Below, piece after piece: positions 1 through 14,900 of a stretch of 64,000 nt of DNA. A model generated the notes under the pieces. That model had not been told where the DNA came from. It made no database searches and saw only the letters and a list, made by a program, of their open reading frames with translations. The translations under genes were made by a program, and so were the position numbers. The stretch is from Nephromyces sp. MM_2019 (Eukaryota; Apicomplexa; Aconoidasida; Nephromycida): contig JADHZB010001100.1 of assembly GCA_015657535.1 (NCBI GenBank), positions 1-64,000 on the forward strand, given 5' to 3'. The number at the start of each line of letters is the position of its first letter. The first letter of the stretch is position 1.

Positions 1-150
1 GGAATCCAAGACACGCACACATACCAAAAACACACACGCGGAATCCAAGACACGCACACATACCAAAATCAAACCAAAAACACACACGTGGAATCCAAGA
101 CTCGCACACATACCAAAAACACACACGCGGAATCCAAGACACACACACAT
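1..150. repeat. About 39-bp CA-rich minisatellite
   Basis: A unit beginning ggaatccaagacacgcacac recurs at 1, 40, 89 and 128. The second copy carries about 10 extra bases. The array lies in the TAF2 intron just before the exon at 254, and any ORF across it is not coding. Confidence 0.85.
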
Positions 151-253
151 ACACACAAACCAGTAAATTGTTTTTTTCACTTTATTTTGCTCCTCTGGTT
201 TGTGCTTTACGTTATTCGCCCAAATTTTCCTTCTTCTTTCTTTTTTTTTTCAG

Positions 254-3200
254 AGCATGTTTTCTCTTCACCACTTCACTTTAGAAGTGGAGTTTTTTCA
301 AAAAATTTGCTGGTTTATCAGCTATTCTATGATCCTATAGATTTGATTGGAAGAGATGGAAACTTTGTGCTTGGATTTGGCTATGTTGGTGAGCAGTTTT
401 CGTATCAATTTGCAGTGAAGAGGATAAACATTTTCTTTGATTTTACTGTTTTTTACGGACTTTGTATATCTTTTTTTTGTATGCTTTTTCTTCATCTTTT
501 TTTTTAAATTTCCGTTTGATAAACTAGTATTTTTAGGCCAACATAAACTCTGAATATGTGCATGTGTGTGTGTGTGTGTGTTTCTGTCTGTCTATGTGTT
601 TTGTGAGTTTTGTCCGTATCTACGTATGTGTCTTTTACGTTTTATAAGCATCTGTGTGTGTATCTTCTATGTTTTATATGTATCTATCTTTGTATGGATA
701 TTGAGGGCCTGATGTATATTCATGTGTGTGTATCTTCAAAACATTTTATATGCATCTGTTTGTGTGTGAGCATAAGTATTGAGCATTCCCAACATTCCTC
801 ATCTGGGAATTGAGCAGCTATGCACTAATCAGGCTCTTATTCATGATAGGCTTATAATTAAGCTGCACAAACACACACATACGCGCACATTGAGTAGCTT
901 TCCCACACACACAGAGAAAGTGCTTTATCCTTAACTGAAGAACTCATTCAATTAAAAAAATCAAGTGAAAAAGCACACTTTCGCCTTCTACTTTCATTTT
1001 TTGTATGTTTTCTTTATGTTTTTGCTGTTTTGTACTTTTTGTCGTTAAAGCTGCTCTTCTACTATGTGTGTCTTTCAGGAACACTTCCTCATGATCTTTG
1101 CATTGGTTGTGGGCAGTTGTGGAATTGCTTGATGGATAAGCAGGAAAGCAGTCAGTTGTCATTGTCTGTCTTTAGTGAACGGTGTGTCGACTCAAAGGAT
1201 ACTTCAGGTTATACACACGCATTTCTTCCCTCTTCATGAATAATCACACTTTCTGATGCGTTTTTTGTTTTTACTGCGTCTGTGTGATCTTTTGTATTGG
1301 AAATTGCCTTCTTCAATGTATTTTGGTTTATTTTCTCACCTTCCCATAAAAATCACTGAAGTTGAGCGTGTGCGTTTGTTCATTTGTGGAAAAAGCAATA
1401 TCCATCTTTGGAAGTAGTATCTGCGTTTGAGTATTGTCTTCAGCTGGAAGGTGTGTGTGTGGATGTGTCTGAGTTTGTGGATGTGCGTATGTGTATAGGT
1501 GTATGATTGTAGGCCCGTATGTATGGGTGTGCTAATGCCTGAACGTGTAGATGTGTCGATGACTCTGTGTGTGTCGGTGTATGTGTTTATGCTCTCCGAT
1601 ACGCTTGCTCTGAGAAGTTTCAGCTCTGTCCAGTCTTTTTGGCGAAACTTACTCCTTAAAGCCTTTTGCCATGCGAGTACGCATTGAAAAATACGGACTG
1701 GCATATACTTTTAATTCTGAATAAGATGTACATACACCTCTACACACCTTCTAAATGAGATGCATATGCACTATTACGCAGTTCTTGTGCATTCTTGCAA
1801 AAACTTCTGTGTGTGCGGATTCTCTTGTTATCTTTTTGTGGTAGGAACTCCTTCTAATGACTTCCAAATACCCCTGGCTTCAACTGGAGGGTTGCCTTAT
1901 TGGATACTTTTGTTGAAGCAGCGATGCAATCTTCTCATTGAGTTGGGAGAGAGCCTCACAGTTTTTCTTGAGCCTGCAGAAAATCTACAGAAGAAGAAGC
2001 GACAAGTGTATGTTTGTGTGTGTGTGTGTGTGTGTGTATATGCGTGAGAGAATTGTGATGTGCTGCTATGTGTTTATTTGTGTTCTGCTATGCTTACAGC
2101 CCTGCCAAAAGATCTGCTGTGTATGCAGCTCTATATGATTCTATATGTATGTGTGTGCTGCTAAGCATGCGACCCTGTTACTGCTGTGTATGCAGCTTTG
2201 CCTGCTACTATGTGCGTGTGCTGCTTTGTGCAGTACTCTCAATGCTACCATGTATGGAGCCCTTTGCTGCTTTATGTGTGTATATATGTAAGCGTGTATG
2301 AATATGTGTGTGAAAATGTGAATTAGTACATGTGAATGTGCAAGTGTGTCTGAGTGTGTGTGTGTGTCTCTGAATTTCCCGTGTGTTTGAGTGTCTATGG
2401 ACACATCTAAGTGTGTGTATATTAATGCTTTTGAATGTGTGTGAGAATTTCCCTCCTCATTTGTTTTGAAGGATTTTTTTTTTGTAGATTTTCTGGCTCT
2501 GAAAAGTACTGGCCTGGTTTGCTTCGTATTCAAATTGTAGAAGATGATGGAGTTCGGGATGATGTTAAGCGTTTGAGGGATGGGATAACTCCTGTGCAGT
2601 TTCAGGTTCTACTGTGCAAATTGTTGAATATCTTCATAAAAAATATAAAATTCCTCCATTTTTTATGTTTTTTGTGTGTTTGAGCTGCTGACTGTGTATG
2701 TCTGGCCTCTATGAATGTGTGTAGCCTCTCTCTCCTTTTAGTTTTATAGTGACTTGCTGCTTCCTTATGGCTTTAAAGCTCAAAGAACACACATTTATTC
2801 TGTTTCATCGAAGTTTTATTTTGCTATTTATTCTTTTCCTTGAAGCTTAAACTCTGTATGCTACAAGAGATTGTGTGTGTGTTTGATAAGGTCCATTATA
2901 GGCTGTAGCTGCTGATTATGTAAAGTGCACAAAACAGAGATTTCATAAAAAGTCTATAAATGTGCTTTTGATATAGATTGTTGCCTTATATATGTGTGTG
3001 TGTGTGGGTAGAAGGGTTAGTTCTTAACTGTGTGCGAGTGCTTAACTGTGTGCGAGTGCCTAACTGAGTATGCACGCTTAATAACTCTATATGTGCTTAA
3101 GTATGTATACTTGACCGTGCATATACACTTAACGCTGTGTGTGCTGAACTGTTTATGTATGCTTAACTGCATAAATTTGCTTCACCGTGTGTGTGCTTAA

Positions 3201-5313
3201 CTGCATAAATGTATTTACTGTGTGCTTGCTTAATTATATGTGTGTTTTATTTACACACATGTATATTGCTCCTTAGTAAGCAAAATCTTGTTTTATATAC
3301 GGCTCTTATGAATTTTGGTGTGTATGTGTGTTTTTAGGTAGATCCAAGGCCTGAGAGAGGCAGGAAGAAGGTAGCAACCCGAGGAGAGAGGCCTATTGGA
3401 AGCGAAGGAGCTGAAAATGCACCTCAAAATGATGGTGGTTATGCTATGGTTACCCAGGGATTTTCTGGCAGCAAAAAAATACAGGTTTATGCTCTGTGTG
3501 TGTGTGCTTTGGCTTTTGAATGTGTGTAGGTGTGCATAAGCCCTTTTACTGTTAGCTTTAGCGCTAATTATGTGTGTTGCACATTGTCTCTTATGCTCTA
3601 CATCAAACTGTATGTGTGTGTGCATGTGGTGCTCTCTTGTATTCTCTCCAGAAGTAAGGCGTATTCTTGCATCACTCTCTTATTCTCTCCATCGAATTAT
3701 ATGCGCATTTGTGTGTGTATAATTATGTGCTGATATCGCTCCCTTTTATTCTCTCCACGTTATGTACACGTGTGTGTGTGTGTTTTTTTTTTTTCTTTTC
3801 TTTTCTTTATGTGCTTGCACCACTCTTAATCTCTTCGAAAAAGCTTTTTTGTGTGCATTTCTCTGCTGATACTCTCATATCTTTTCTATCGAACCATGTG
3901 TGTCTATTCGCTTAAATCACTCTTTTTTTCTCCCCGTCAAAATGGACTTATCTTTCTCTGAGTGTGTGTGTGTGTGTGTGTGTGTGCGCCTTCTTAAGCT
4001 TCTAATCTCTTTTAGTAGTTCACTTCTTTCTTCAGGTGTATGTACATCTTTTATTTTTTTGCCACCCCGCTTGCCTATCATACATTCATTGAATATTTTC
4101 ACACCTCTTTGAAGCAAATTTAACTTTTGTTTCCCCTCAAAATGCTGTTTTTTCTCAAACTTTCGTGAATATGGGGTGGCTTGTGTGTGGTGTGTGTGGG
4201 TTGCTGTATATGGTATTCATCCTTTTGATTTTTTGCTCCATCTTTTCCTTTTCTGCAATCTTTTTTTTTATAGGCAAATTCACTGAAATCTGCTGTTTCC
4301 ACTGTATAAGACTTGATTTCAAGCCACTCTTTTCTTCTTTTTTTTGCAGTTTGTTGGAGAGCTCTCAATGAGCGATAAGAATCTTATTGAGACGTTTAAA
4401 AAAGTAACTGTAGGAGCTCACCCAGAATATCTTCAATTAGATAATAGATCTTTGGTAGCCAAAGTGTGCAGCAAAACAAAATTGCCAATGTTATGGATAA
4501 AGGTAGATCCGGATTTAACGTGGATTTCTAGGTAAAGCGTACTCCGTAGGCTTGAAGATGATCTGCATATAGTTTGTAGGCTTGAATGAGTTGCTTAATA
4601 TGTAGTTTTGGAGGGGTTTGTTGGCCGGTTTTGTTGCTTTTCAGGGGACGAAACTAGGCTGCTCAGTATGCGTGTGTGGCATTCAGTGGCTTATTCTGAA
4701 AATTTTCCTGTAGATGTATATGAATTGTTTGTAGTGTAGAAGAATGAATATGGTGGATGGTTGTGTGTTTGTTTGTGAGTATATTTTTTTTTAGTATAGA
4801 TCCGGGGTGTGTGTGAATGTGTTTTTGGTAAGTATACTCCGGGTGTGCGTGAGTGCATTCTTGGTTGGTATGAACGAGGTCTGTTTATTTTTCTCAGTAT
4901 ACACCAGGTGCTTTTGAGCGTGGTTTTGATTAGTGCACACTAGGTTTTTGTGCGTGAGTATCTTTTTTGTTCGCCTATAAATGGTGCATGTGTGTGTAGT
5001 ATCTACGCTTCACTCTTTCCCTTTCGAAATGTATCATTTCTATAAGCATCACTTTGCCTTTTATTTTTCTCATTTTTTGCAGATTCAGGAGATGCCAGAG
5101 TGGCAGCATGTGGGAGCAGCAGCTGCTGAATGATAGCAGTCCCTGCAGTCAGCTGGAAGCTATCTTCGCCCTGTCTCACGTGCTACAGAATCACCTCATT
5201 AGATCTGGGGACTCTGCTATACCTGGCATAATTGAGCAGCTTTCAAAGGCCTTGGAGCAGCACAGATGGCATCCTTTTATACGGTATATGAGAATATTAT
5301 CATGCTAATAGAC

Positions 5314-5347
<34 letters not shown>

Positions 5348-5869
5348 GTTTCGATGTTTTTTACATTGATATTTTCATTCTTTGAGGAAATGAATAAATT
5401 AGAGATCTGCTTCATATGCGTGCATAGCTTTTGCCAATTCACTGCGAAAGGGCTTGTGTGCTGTAGTGAAAGAGCTTGTGTGCTATCGAGTGCTGGTGTG
5501 CCATAGTGGAGTGCTACATAAAAAGCATTTTAGGGTGTCGTAGAATGTTCTTGTTGTATGGCTACTTTCCTTTGATGCTTCTAGCGTGTGAATATGCCTT
5601 CCTTTTACTGCGCCTAGAGGTAGTACCCTCTTTGGAAAACCCTCCATATGTTTTCCTGTTTAATAGCTGCTTTTTGTGTCAGTACTGACAAATTCAAGAT
5701 TGCACACATGAATTTCTGAGGATATATGCCACGGGTTTTAAAGCTCTTTCTCTCGCTCCTTCACTCTCATTATATCTGTCTTGCTTTCTCTACCTTTCTT
5801 TTTCATCCTATCACTATATATATCTATCTCCCGCTTTTTTTTTCTTATTATTATATATATATATATCTA

Positions 5870-5921
<52 letters not shown>

Positions 5922-8900
5922 CCTCTCTCTTCCTCTCTTTTTTACCGTCTCCGTCTCTTTCAACCTCTCTCTCTCTCTCTCAACCACTTGCACTCTCTTT
6001 TTTTTCAGAGGCTATGCTGCTTATGCCCTGGCATTCATCCACAATAGAAATCCTGCGGTTTCCACTTCAATTCGAGAGATCTTTCAGAATTACATCATCA
6101 AATTCCACTCGAAACAGGATTTTGAGCTGAAATTTTTTGCTCAGCCTCTTCCTAGTGAGATGAGGTTTCTTCAGTATTTTTATAGGGCTGTTTCTCTCTT
6201 CAAAGACCATAATGGCATGTGAGTGCAACGAAGAACAATATATTGCAATTTGTGTGTGAGGGGTGTATATAGCCTAGTAAATCTGGGGTAGGTTAGCCTC
6301 ATTGACTGTTTTGAGACTTTGAGCTGCCCTTGTGCTTTGAGAAGCATGAAGGGAGACTGCCAAGGATGAACTGCCCTCCAGCAAAGTAGTTTGTTTCTGG
6401 TGTTTAGGGCTTTTGTTAGTGGAAATCTAAATGTGTGTGCGGAAACGACTAGTGGCTCTCCAAATGTATGTATGGAAATGGCTAGTAGCTCTCTAGAAGC
6501 CGGTGGTTTCTTTGATAGCTTTTTAAGGCATTTTATATGAGTCTTTTCGTTGATGTTTTAAGTAAGAGTTTTACGGCCTCCAAGGCACGAGGGTAAGCAA
6601 TGCAGCGTGTAGGTAAGGTGTATATACAGGGCTCGAGATGCCTATAACCCCCCTTATTCAAGAAAGAAGCTTTGATTAATTTAGTCGTTGTATTAGCTGT
6701 AAGAGATTGAGATTACTGCAGTAATGAAGCATTCTTATTTTTTGCTTTATTCCATAGTAATATCCGGAAATTCTTACTGTAGCGTCAGTGCCTTTGGGTG
6801 GTGGATTTCTTGTGCTTGTGTGTATGTTTTTCGAGTGATCTCAATGCTTTTGCCAGTGGATTTATTCAATGTATGTGTATTTTTGCAAGTTATGATTTTT
6901 GTGTGTGCATTTATTCAGTGTGTGTGTGCTGGTGGTTTCGATACTTTTTGAGTGTTTTAATATAGCTAGGCACTCTTTGAAAAGCTTGATTTCCTTGCTC
7001 TGCCTAGACGCTCTTTATCGCTTTCTAACCCTTTTACTTTTCCTGTTCGCCATCATATTATGGGCGCTTTTAAAGCAGCTGTAATGAAGGTATCACCACC
7101 TTTTGTTTTGCTTTTTCTCTCTTTTGGATTACTATGACTCAAGAGCCACTTTACTTGGATTTTTGAGAATTTGAAAAGCTTCAGTATCTCTCTTCCACGG
7201 AAAGCCTTAGTGTTTGAAGTTGTGTGTAAAAAAAATTGCATGTAAACGTGATTCTTTGTTTTTATCAAGAGAAGTTGCTTTTTCTTTATCTTCTCGCTGA
7301 AAGTGTACGTTTTTTGCACTTTTTACTTAATCTTACATATGCATGATCTTGTGTACATACACTCCCTCCAAATGCTTTCTCTCCTTAATTTCTGTGTCAT
7401 TAGATTTTTTATATGGCTCGTATATAATACTCTATATGTGTGATGACATTAGCTCGTAGTCTGTGTGTGTCTGATTACTTTACATTAGCTCTTAATCCGT
7501 GTGTGTGCCTCATTAGCTCACAAATCCTCTTACTCATGAAGCACCCGCCCCCCAAAATTACACTACTATTCACCTTTTCTTCCCCAAATTTTGTAGGACC
7601 CCTTCGGAAGCCATGCAGCTATTGATTCACCCCCTCACATGCATCGTCCCGGAGACTAAAGACGCTGATTTTTTGGAGTTTTTCGCCCTTCTCATTGAAT
7701 GCTTTGCCAACGTCTCTCTTCAACATAAACCTTTAACAAGCTCAGTGGAGCTGAGAAACCGTTACTACGCCTTTTTACGTAACAGTAAAGTAGAAGGCTC
7801 TTCGTCTCCTCAACATAGAGGAAGCCAAACTGAAGGCAATTCAATGGATATCAGAGAAGAAGCGACTAAGATGGATGAAGCGAGCAAGATTTTTGGTGGA
7901 GGAAGTCTCATCACACAGTCGCATGATGGAGCTCCATATACATCGCCCTTAAACCTGGGAGGAAGGCTTGCTGATGAGCAGAGAAGTGGTGAATTTGAGG
8001 CTTCAGTGAAGCTTGAACTGCAAGCTAATAAGCAAGCCTCCTACTTGGAGGTGGCAAAGTGTGAAGAAGAGAAAAGTAAGCAGAGAGAACTGGTAGGAGG
8101 AGTTTCAAGGCAGCTGCTTGTAGGTGATGACAGTGGTGGGTTAAGATCTTCCGATTTAGCAAGGAATGGAGAAGATAGTGATTTGGATGAATCTGCTCAG
8201 AGTGAGTTGAGAGGAGTGAAAAGCTATTTTTTCGCTTGCTCATTGCTGTGGGAGAGTTGTAGTTTTGATATATTATAGTTTGATGTTTATTCGTATGGGA
8301 TCATTTTTTTCTTTTATTAGATGCTTGAAACTGCATTTTGGGGTTGCCAATATATCGTCGGGTGTGTGTGTTTTTTTTTTTGTGCATAGTTTAAGTGGCA
8401 AAACTGCACCCCCTCCTCTCTGCAGCAACTTCAAAATTAATGATATTCCACAGCCCAGGCAACTGAAAAATGAATTATAAATGTGTGAAAAAGAGACAAA
8501 AAACGACTGTATAGAAGTAGTTGATGGAGAAGTTGTGTTTGCTTTTTTCTCGTGTGTGTGTGGATGTTTGGGCTGTGTGTGTAATAATGTGATAAATATA
8601 CACTTTAAGTGTACACAGGATGTAATAAGCATCTACTTTAAGTGTGTTACAGGCTCTCCTAGCATGCATAATTCTCCAAAGTGTGCCACAGGCTTATCGC
8701 ATACTGAAGAAGATACCTTGGATGAGATGGATCGCTGGATTAAGAGCGACGCATACTCTGATATTGAAGTGATTTGGTTGAATATTTGGAGGTTTTTTCG
8801 TTTAGATAGCATAAAGGGAATGTCGAGTCGCAGAAAGGTAGAGGCTATTTGCTGTGTATTGTGTGTTTATGAATGCTTTAAGGTGTATTAGAGTATCAGG

Positions 8901-11900
8901 CTTAGCCGCTTAAATCTGCTCTTTTCCGGACTGTGTGTATGAAATTTTTTTGTGAACTATGAAAAGTTCATGCCCACTGTAATGTGTTTTTGATTAGTTT
9001 TAGCGTGTGTGTAGCGCTATGCACACCACAAAGCGAGCGAAAAAACACTCGAAAAAGCTTTTTCGAGTGTTTTTTCGCTCGGATAACTTGAAGATACATT
9101 AAGCATTAATTTGTTGCTTTGAAGAGCGTTGAGGCCCGATTTATTGAAGGAGCTAATTTGTATGCTGTTTGAATCCAATGCCAGATGACGCTGGGATGCA
9201 CTAATTTTTCGTTTAGTAATTGTTTTTTTTGTATTTTTTGCTTTTAGTTTGATGGCTATTCTTCCTCCTCTTTGCGTTTGTGTGTGTGTGTGTGTGTGTT
9301 TTTTTTTTTTTTTATTCGGTGCCTTCAATGCAGATTAAGCTGCCTTATTCAAATACCTTTTGCTTTTTTTGAGGTTGCAGTGACTATGTGGGTGTGAGGC
9401 CGTTGGATGAGGTATGGAAGATGAAGTATGGGGGGTGAAGATTAAGAACGCCGCCATTCGGGTGAAGCTGTTCATCAGATGAGCTACCTTGCCAGTTTCT
9501 TTGAGCACTTACCAAGTTTTTCATACTTTGAAGTTCTCAATCTGATAGACCTACTTTATACGAGTTTCCACACCTCTGCACTCCATGTTAACTAGATTCT
9601 CTGAAGTATTTACTTTACTTATCCTCTTTCTCGTTAAAATTAAGAAAGATTCAGTTTGCTTCATATCTCACCTGACTGTTTGCAGGTAATAACGTGTGCG
9701 TTTCTTCGGCTACTCACTAGACAAGCTGCTATAAGAGATATGGCTAGGTTTAAATTCTTGAAGGACCCAGATTTCCACTTTCCGTTAGATTTGCTGCTGT
9801 TTCTTCCCTTAAAAGGGCATCAGAGTTTGTCTGAAGATGCCATCAACTTCCTGGAGATGCATTTTTCCTATTTTGATCACAACGTAAGCGTCCGAGAATT
9901 TTTTGTGTATGCACACGCACAGTATAGAGAGGCATTTTGCTAGAGAATGTGTTATTTATGTGTGGTTTATGTAAAGCTAGGGGGTGATTGAGTATAGAGC
10001 GATGCGTGCGAAAACTTTTCTACCAGAGAAGCTATATAAAAATTTGATTTATAGGAGGGGAAATACGTGGAATTGTTTTAGTTTTTTTTGGCGATGCATA
10101 TTTTGGCTTCTCTTTGTCTCTCTGTAGGTTAAACGTCCTTATGAAACTGCTTTAAGTGAAGTAACATAGTTGCTCTAGAGAGTTGCATATAATGAAATTG
10201 AGTTTTTGATTGTTTATTTTTGTTTTTTTGCAGAAAGTAGAAGCGAGAATCATAAACTTCATCTCTCCCTCAATTTGTATTAGATTTCGCTGTATATTGA
10301 ATTTTTTGTACAAAGTTGTGATTAAGGAGTATCAAGTAATGGTGCTTGTGTGCATGCGTATGCTTTGCTCTTTTACCAGCCTTTGAGCTTATTATTTCGT
10401 CTCTAGATCCGAGCAGAAATATCAAGCTTGAAGCATTTTCTTGTATTCGAGAATTTTTTTTTTAAAGAGACTGATTTTTATATACTTTTTGTTTATTTCT
10501 GCTGTGAAGATCTTGGAAATACTCTCTTTTACTGAGATTTGTGTAAAATCTTCAACCATTGCTTCTGTGAAAGCCTTGAAGATTCTTACCTAAAATATTC
10601 TTTTCCTTTTAATCTTTTGCTGATTATAGCTATTCTCCATTCAATCCCATATAGAATGTGCTCTAGCTCACCACATTTACTAGTTTAAGCATACAAAGAT
10701 TCTTTCCAGCGAAAGCTTGAGAGTGTGCTTCACTCCTAAAGAGATCTGCTATCGATTCTTCAAAGATTTTAAGCTGCAAAGCTGCTTTCAAGCTTAACTC
10801 TCATTTTCTCTCTCTTTCGGATATAATAGGTTCATACAGAGGCTATCCGTTCGCTGCAGTTTCTCTGCTGTACTGGCTGCCTGCAAGTATACAAGGTAGC
10901 TATTCGCACATACTTAACACACAAGGAAAAAGAGGAGAGATTTACTTTTAATGCCCGAAAAAATTATTCTGAAGATGCTCTACATAATGATAGAGATAGG
11001 AGAGGCTTAGTTTCGCCTGATGGAATGATTAACGGTTAGTGTATGTGCCTGCTGACACGCTCTGATAAGCAGAAGCATCCTTTGGGTAGAAGTATATGGT
11101 TGAACATCTAGGAATGTTTTTGCAAGATTTCCTTTGAGGGAGGCTTTTTGCATCTGCAGTGCATATACTGTCTTTTTTCGGCTCGAAGAGGGTATATGTA
11201 ATACGCTTGGGACATTTAGCAGAAAAAAAGTCAAATTTCCACACACAAACGCTTGGGTATCTACTTTAAATCAGGTGATTCTGATATGCGTGATATGCAC
11301 CATCCCTTTGGTACACTATCAAGTAGATATGACACCTTCTAGGTACACCGCCTCTATCACCACTTTTTCCCACTGATCTACGCTTTTCGTATGCTATAAT
11401 TTTGATAGTATACTTCCATATCTGTTTACATCGGCTCTGTGTGTGTGAATTTCCCTTTTGAGTTTTTCTTTGAGAAGACATCAAAGTGCATCATATACTA
11501 TAACTTTGATAGTATTCTCCAACATCTTTTCGCACCAACTCTGTGTGCGTAAGTTATATCTTTTGCGATACTTTGAGAAGATCTCAAACTTGATTGCAAA
11601 TTGGATTTTGAGTGAATTAGCTGTTGCAATAACTCCTCTTACTGTCATATTTTTTCGAATTGTGTGCATGCAGTACTCCCTAGACCCCCCCCATCTTCTT
11701 CTTCTGCTTCTATCATCTCTATAGGCGCCTGCACCTTGAAGTCTAGTTTTGTAGGAAATGATTTAAGCGTGTTTAAGGTAAAGACAGGACTTGGAGTGCT
11801 CTCAGCAGTTGAGTTTACCATAGAGGCAGAGAAGCAGTTGGAAGACAGCCACTGGAACTTTAAAATCGCAGTATGGGAGAATCTGTTGGATGTCTTCAAA

Positions 11901-14900
11901 GGAAAGTTTAGGGCATTGATAGTGTGTGCGAATGTGTGTGACAGTGCTATTAACTGTCGAAAATTGTGGTGAAGTATGCATGTATGTTTATGTGTGCGTG
12001 CGTGCTTATATGATTTGTGCTTGAAAATCTCTCTTTGTATATAATGTGTGTGTGCGTGTGTGTTTGTATGATTGGTGCTTGAAATTTTCTGTAAAGTTAT
12101 CTTAAAAGTGGTGCGAGCGTATTCTAAAATTACTGGGATATAAAAGTATATATAAGGCTTACTTTTGTATGCTTCCTGCAAAGTTGTGCTTTTTCTTACT
12201 TTCTTCGGATTTTTGCCTCTTCACTGTGTGTTTTTTTTTCTTGTATCAATTCAGAGCTTCGACACAAGTCTCCCGTTGTTTTCTTACCATTTTCTCACTG
12301 TTTGGATGATATAGCTGTTCTGTGTGCAACTCTTACGAACAATTCTGCGGGATCTTGCGGACCAAACCCTTTGTCTAGCAAATCAGAACTATCTGAAACT
12401 TCAATGATACACCTCAAGGATGACTTGTCCTCAGTCCATCGTAGAAACCCGAATAATCAGGAAGAAGAGCAAGAATCTGCTTATAGATTCGAGACTACAA
12501 GAGGAATAAAGAATACATCCCCTAAACCTGCTCCTAGTCACCCGAAATTTTCGGTTGAAATGCTGTATAGTGAAGGTGAGTAGTACTGGGTGGTATGGCA
12601 GGCTTCTCTTTTTGAGTTTTCCTTATGAATCTATTTGGTGTGTATGTGTACGAAAGAAGTTTTGAATTATACACATCTCATGCATATCTATAAAGATGAA
12701 GCCATTCATTCTAAAGATTTAAGCATTAGATTTATTCAGGAATCCTCAATTCATGAAGATTAAGATGATCATATAAGTGCATCTCCGTGATGTCTAGCGT
12801 TGGGTTTTTAAGTTTTTTTCTTGTGTTTATGAGCCTTAATCAGTGAATGCTTTCCTGTGTATGTGCTTCTCAGTAAATGCCTTCTTGGTTTTTGGGTTAA
12901 AACGTAAGTTTTTCACTGAATCGGTGTATTTACATGACCTGTGCTTCTTTTCCACAAATTCTCATCAATCTCTCCTTCCAGGCTACCTTTGGTATCTCCA
13001 CTTGAGTGATGATGCTAACATAGTAAATAATCCCCCCCACTATTACACCCTGGGCGACATAACAACCTTTGGGTGTGGGGTGCCTGCTGCACCACCATGT
13101 GTACAGCAGAACTCTCGTTCTTGTAGCTATGAGATTAGTATAGCAGCTGCTGTATGCAGGCGTGTGCGAGCATTGCTATGGCATGTTCTGAATACAAAAA
13201 TATTCAGACATACGTTAGCCCACGAGAGACGAACTTATTTGGTGAAATGTGTGTATGAGTTTCTATTTGGTAAGGGCCGTATGTTTATTCCCAACATACC
13301 GAGACCATCCAGTGAGGTACTAGCAGCATATGGTGCGCCAAATTCCACAGATTCCCCTCCAATGAGGAGGATACAGCGATTTGCTATTGATGGTGGAAGG
13401 AGGGATTGGTGTCCTGGTGGTAGAGCTAGCTTAAAGGAAGTATTTGGAGGATTTGGGCTTTCCGGAGGCGATCAGCTTAGTGATGCCACTTATGGCTTGC
13501 TTGTCGATAAGTAAACACTTTGTATAGATGTGTTTGTGTGTGTGTGTGTGTGTGCGAATTTTTGTTAGAGCTTAAGGGTTGTGCTCAGAGCTCAGGTGTG
13601 CTAGTTGGGAAAGAATATGAATGATTGTGTTGGAAGCTGTAAATAAGCAGTTTAGCTCGTAGGAGAGTATGTATTGAATGTCAGCTAGTATCTTTAGAAG
13701 AGCTACTTCGACGATGATGATGATGATGTTTACTGCCATCTTTGCATGCAAAATCAAGCTTTTTGGAGTGCATGAAATTTTTCAAAGAGACTCAGTTAAG
13801 TCGAAGAACTTGAATTGTTCGTTGCTTTGCTTTAAATGGCAGCTGATGCAAGGAGTAGTTTTAATACATTTAATTTTCTGTGATGACGATGCAGATGCTG
13901 TTGGGAATTATGTGCGCATAAAACATATGGGAATGCGCTTTTTTTAAGAAAACACCTAGAATTTTTAATTTGAAGATCAGTGCATAACATGTGCAAGCGA
14001 GAGTGAAGTAGATGATTGACATAGTAGTTAGAAAAATTTTATATTCTCGAAGCTCAAAAGCAATGCAAGAAGAAGAAAAAGACAAAAGAATTTTTTTTTT
14101 AGTACTTGAGCTGGCTAGAAATTTGAAAATTTTCTATTTCCATTTCTTCCCAGCCCGTTGCTTACTTTTTGAATTTGAGAGAAAAACGGTATTTTCGTAC
14201 GCAGTGTACATACTGGGATTCACGAATGTTCTCTTTGCTGATACTAGTTTCGTTTTGTATTACATTTGCTGGAGCTGTAGTTCTTCGTGCTCTCTTTGCA
14301 ACTCTCTGAATGAGGCTACTTCCACCTCGAATAATGTGAATTTCAAGGCTGCTCAGCAGGAGATATGTTATTTTCATCATTGATACCCCCGTAGCTGCGT
14401 CTTCTTTGCGTTATTTTTCCATTTCCCAATGCCTCTACTCATTGCTTTATTTGTGCATGCTTTGCCTTTTTTCCGTTATTTTCTCTGTTTTTTACATTTT
14501 TTGGCCCTCTTTTTTCTTGGATTTCTATTTTTCTGTTTAGTGAGTTCATAAACTCTCTATCATGTTTATCCTGTTTCAGGCACGAATCTATGCTAAACAG
14601 CGGGATTAAATTGAAAAGAATGTGCACCTTTAAACGAAAATACATCGACTGCGAGTGAGTTTTTTACACTTTGGTCTCTTTAAATCAAAAAATAAATGTC
14701 TGCTTGTTCATCAATATCATACAGTATTTCAATCTTAATTTTTCGTCTATTATAGGTGGAGTTTTGTCTGTTCTTTATAGCACTTTGTTTCGCTCTAAAT
14801 ATATCTTTACTTGCGCATTTTAGTGTAGTACATATTCTTTTACCGCTTATATAGTATTTGATACGCTGTGCATTGCTGTATAATCAACTCTTCGGAGAGT

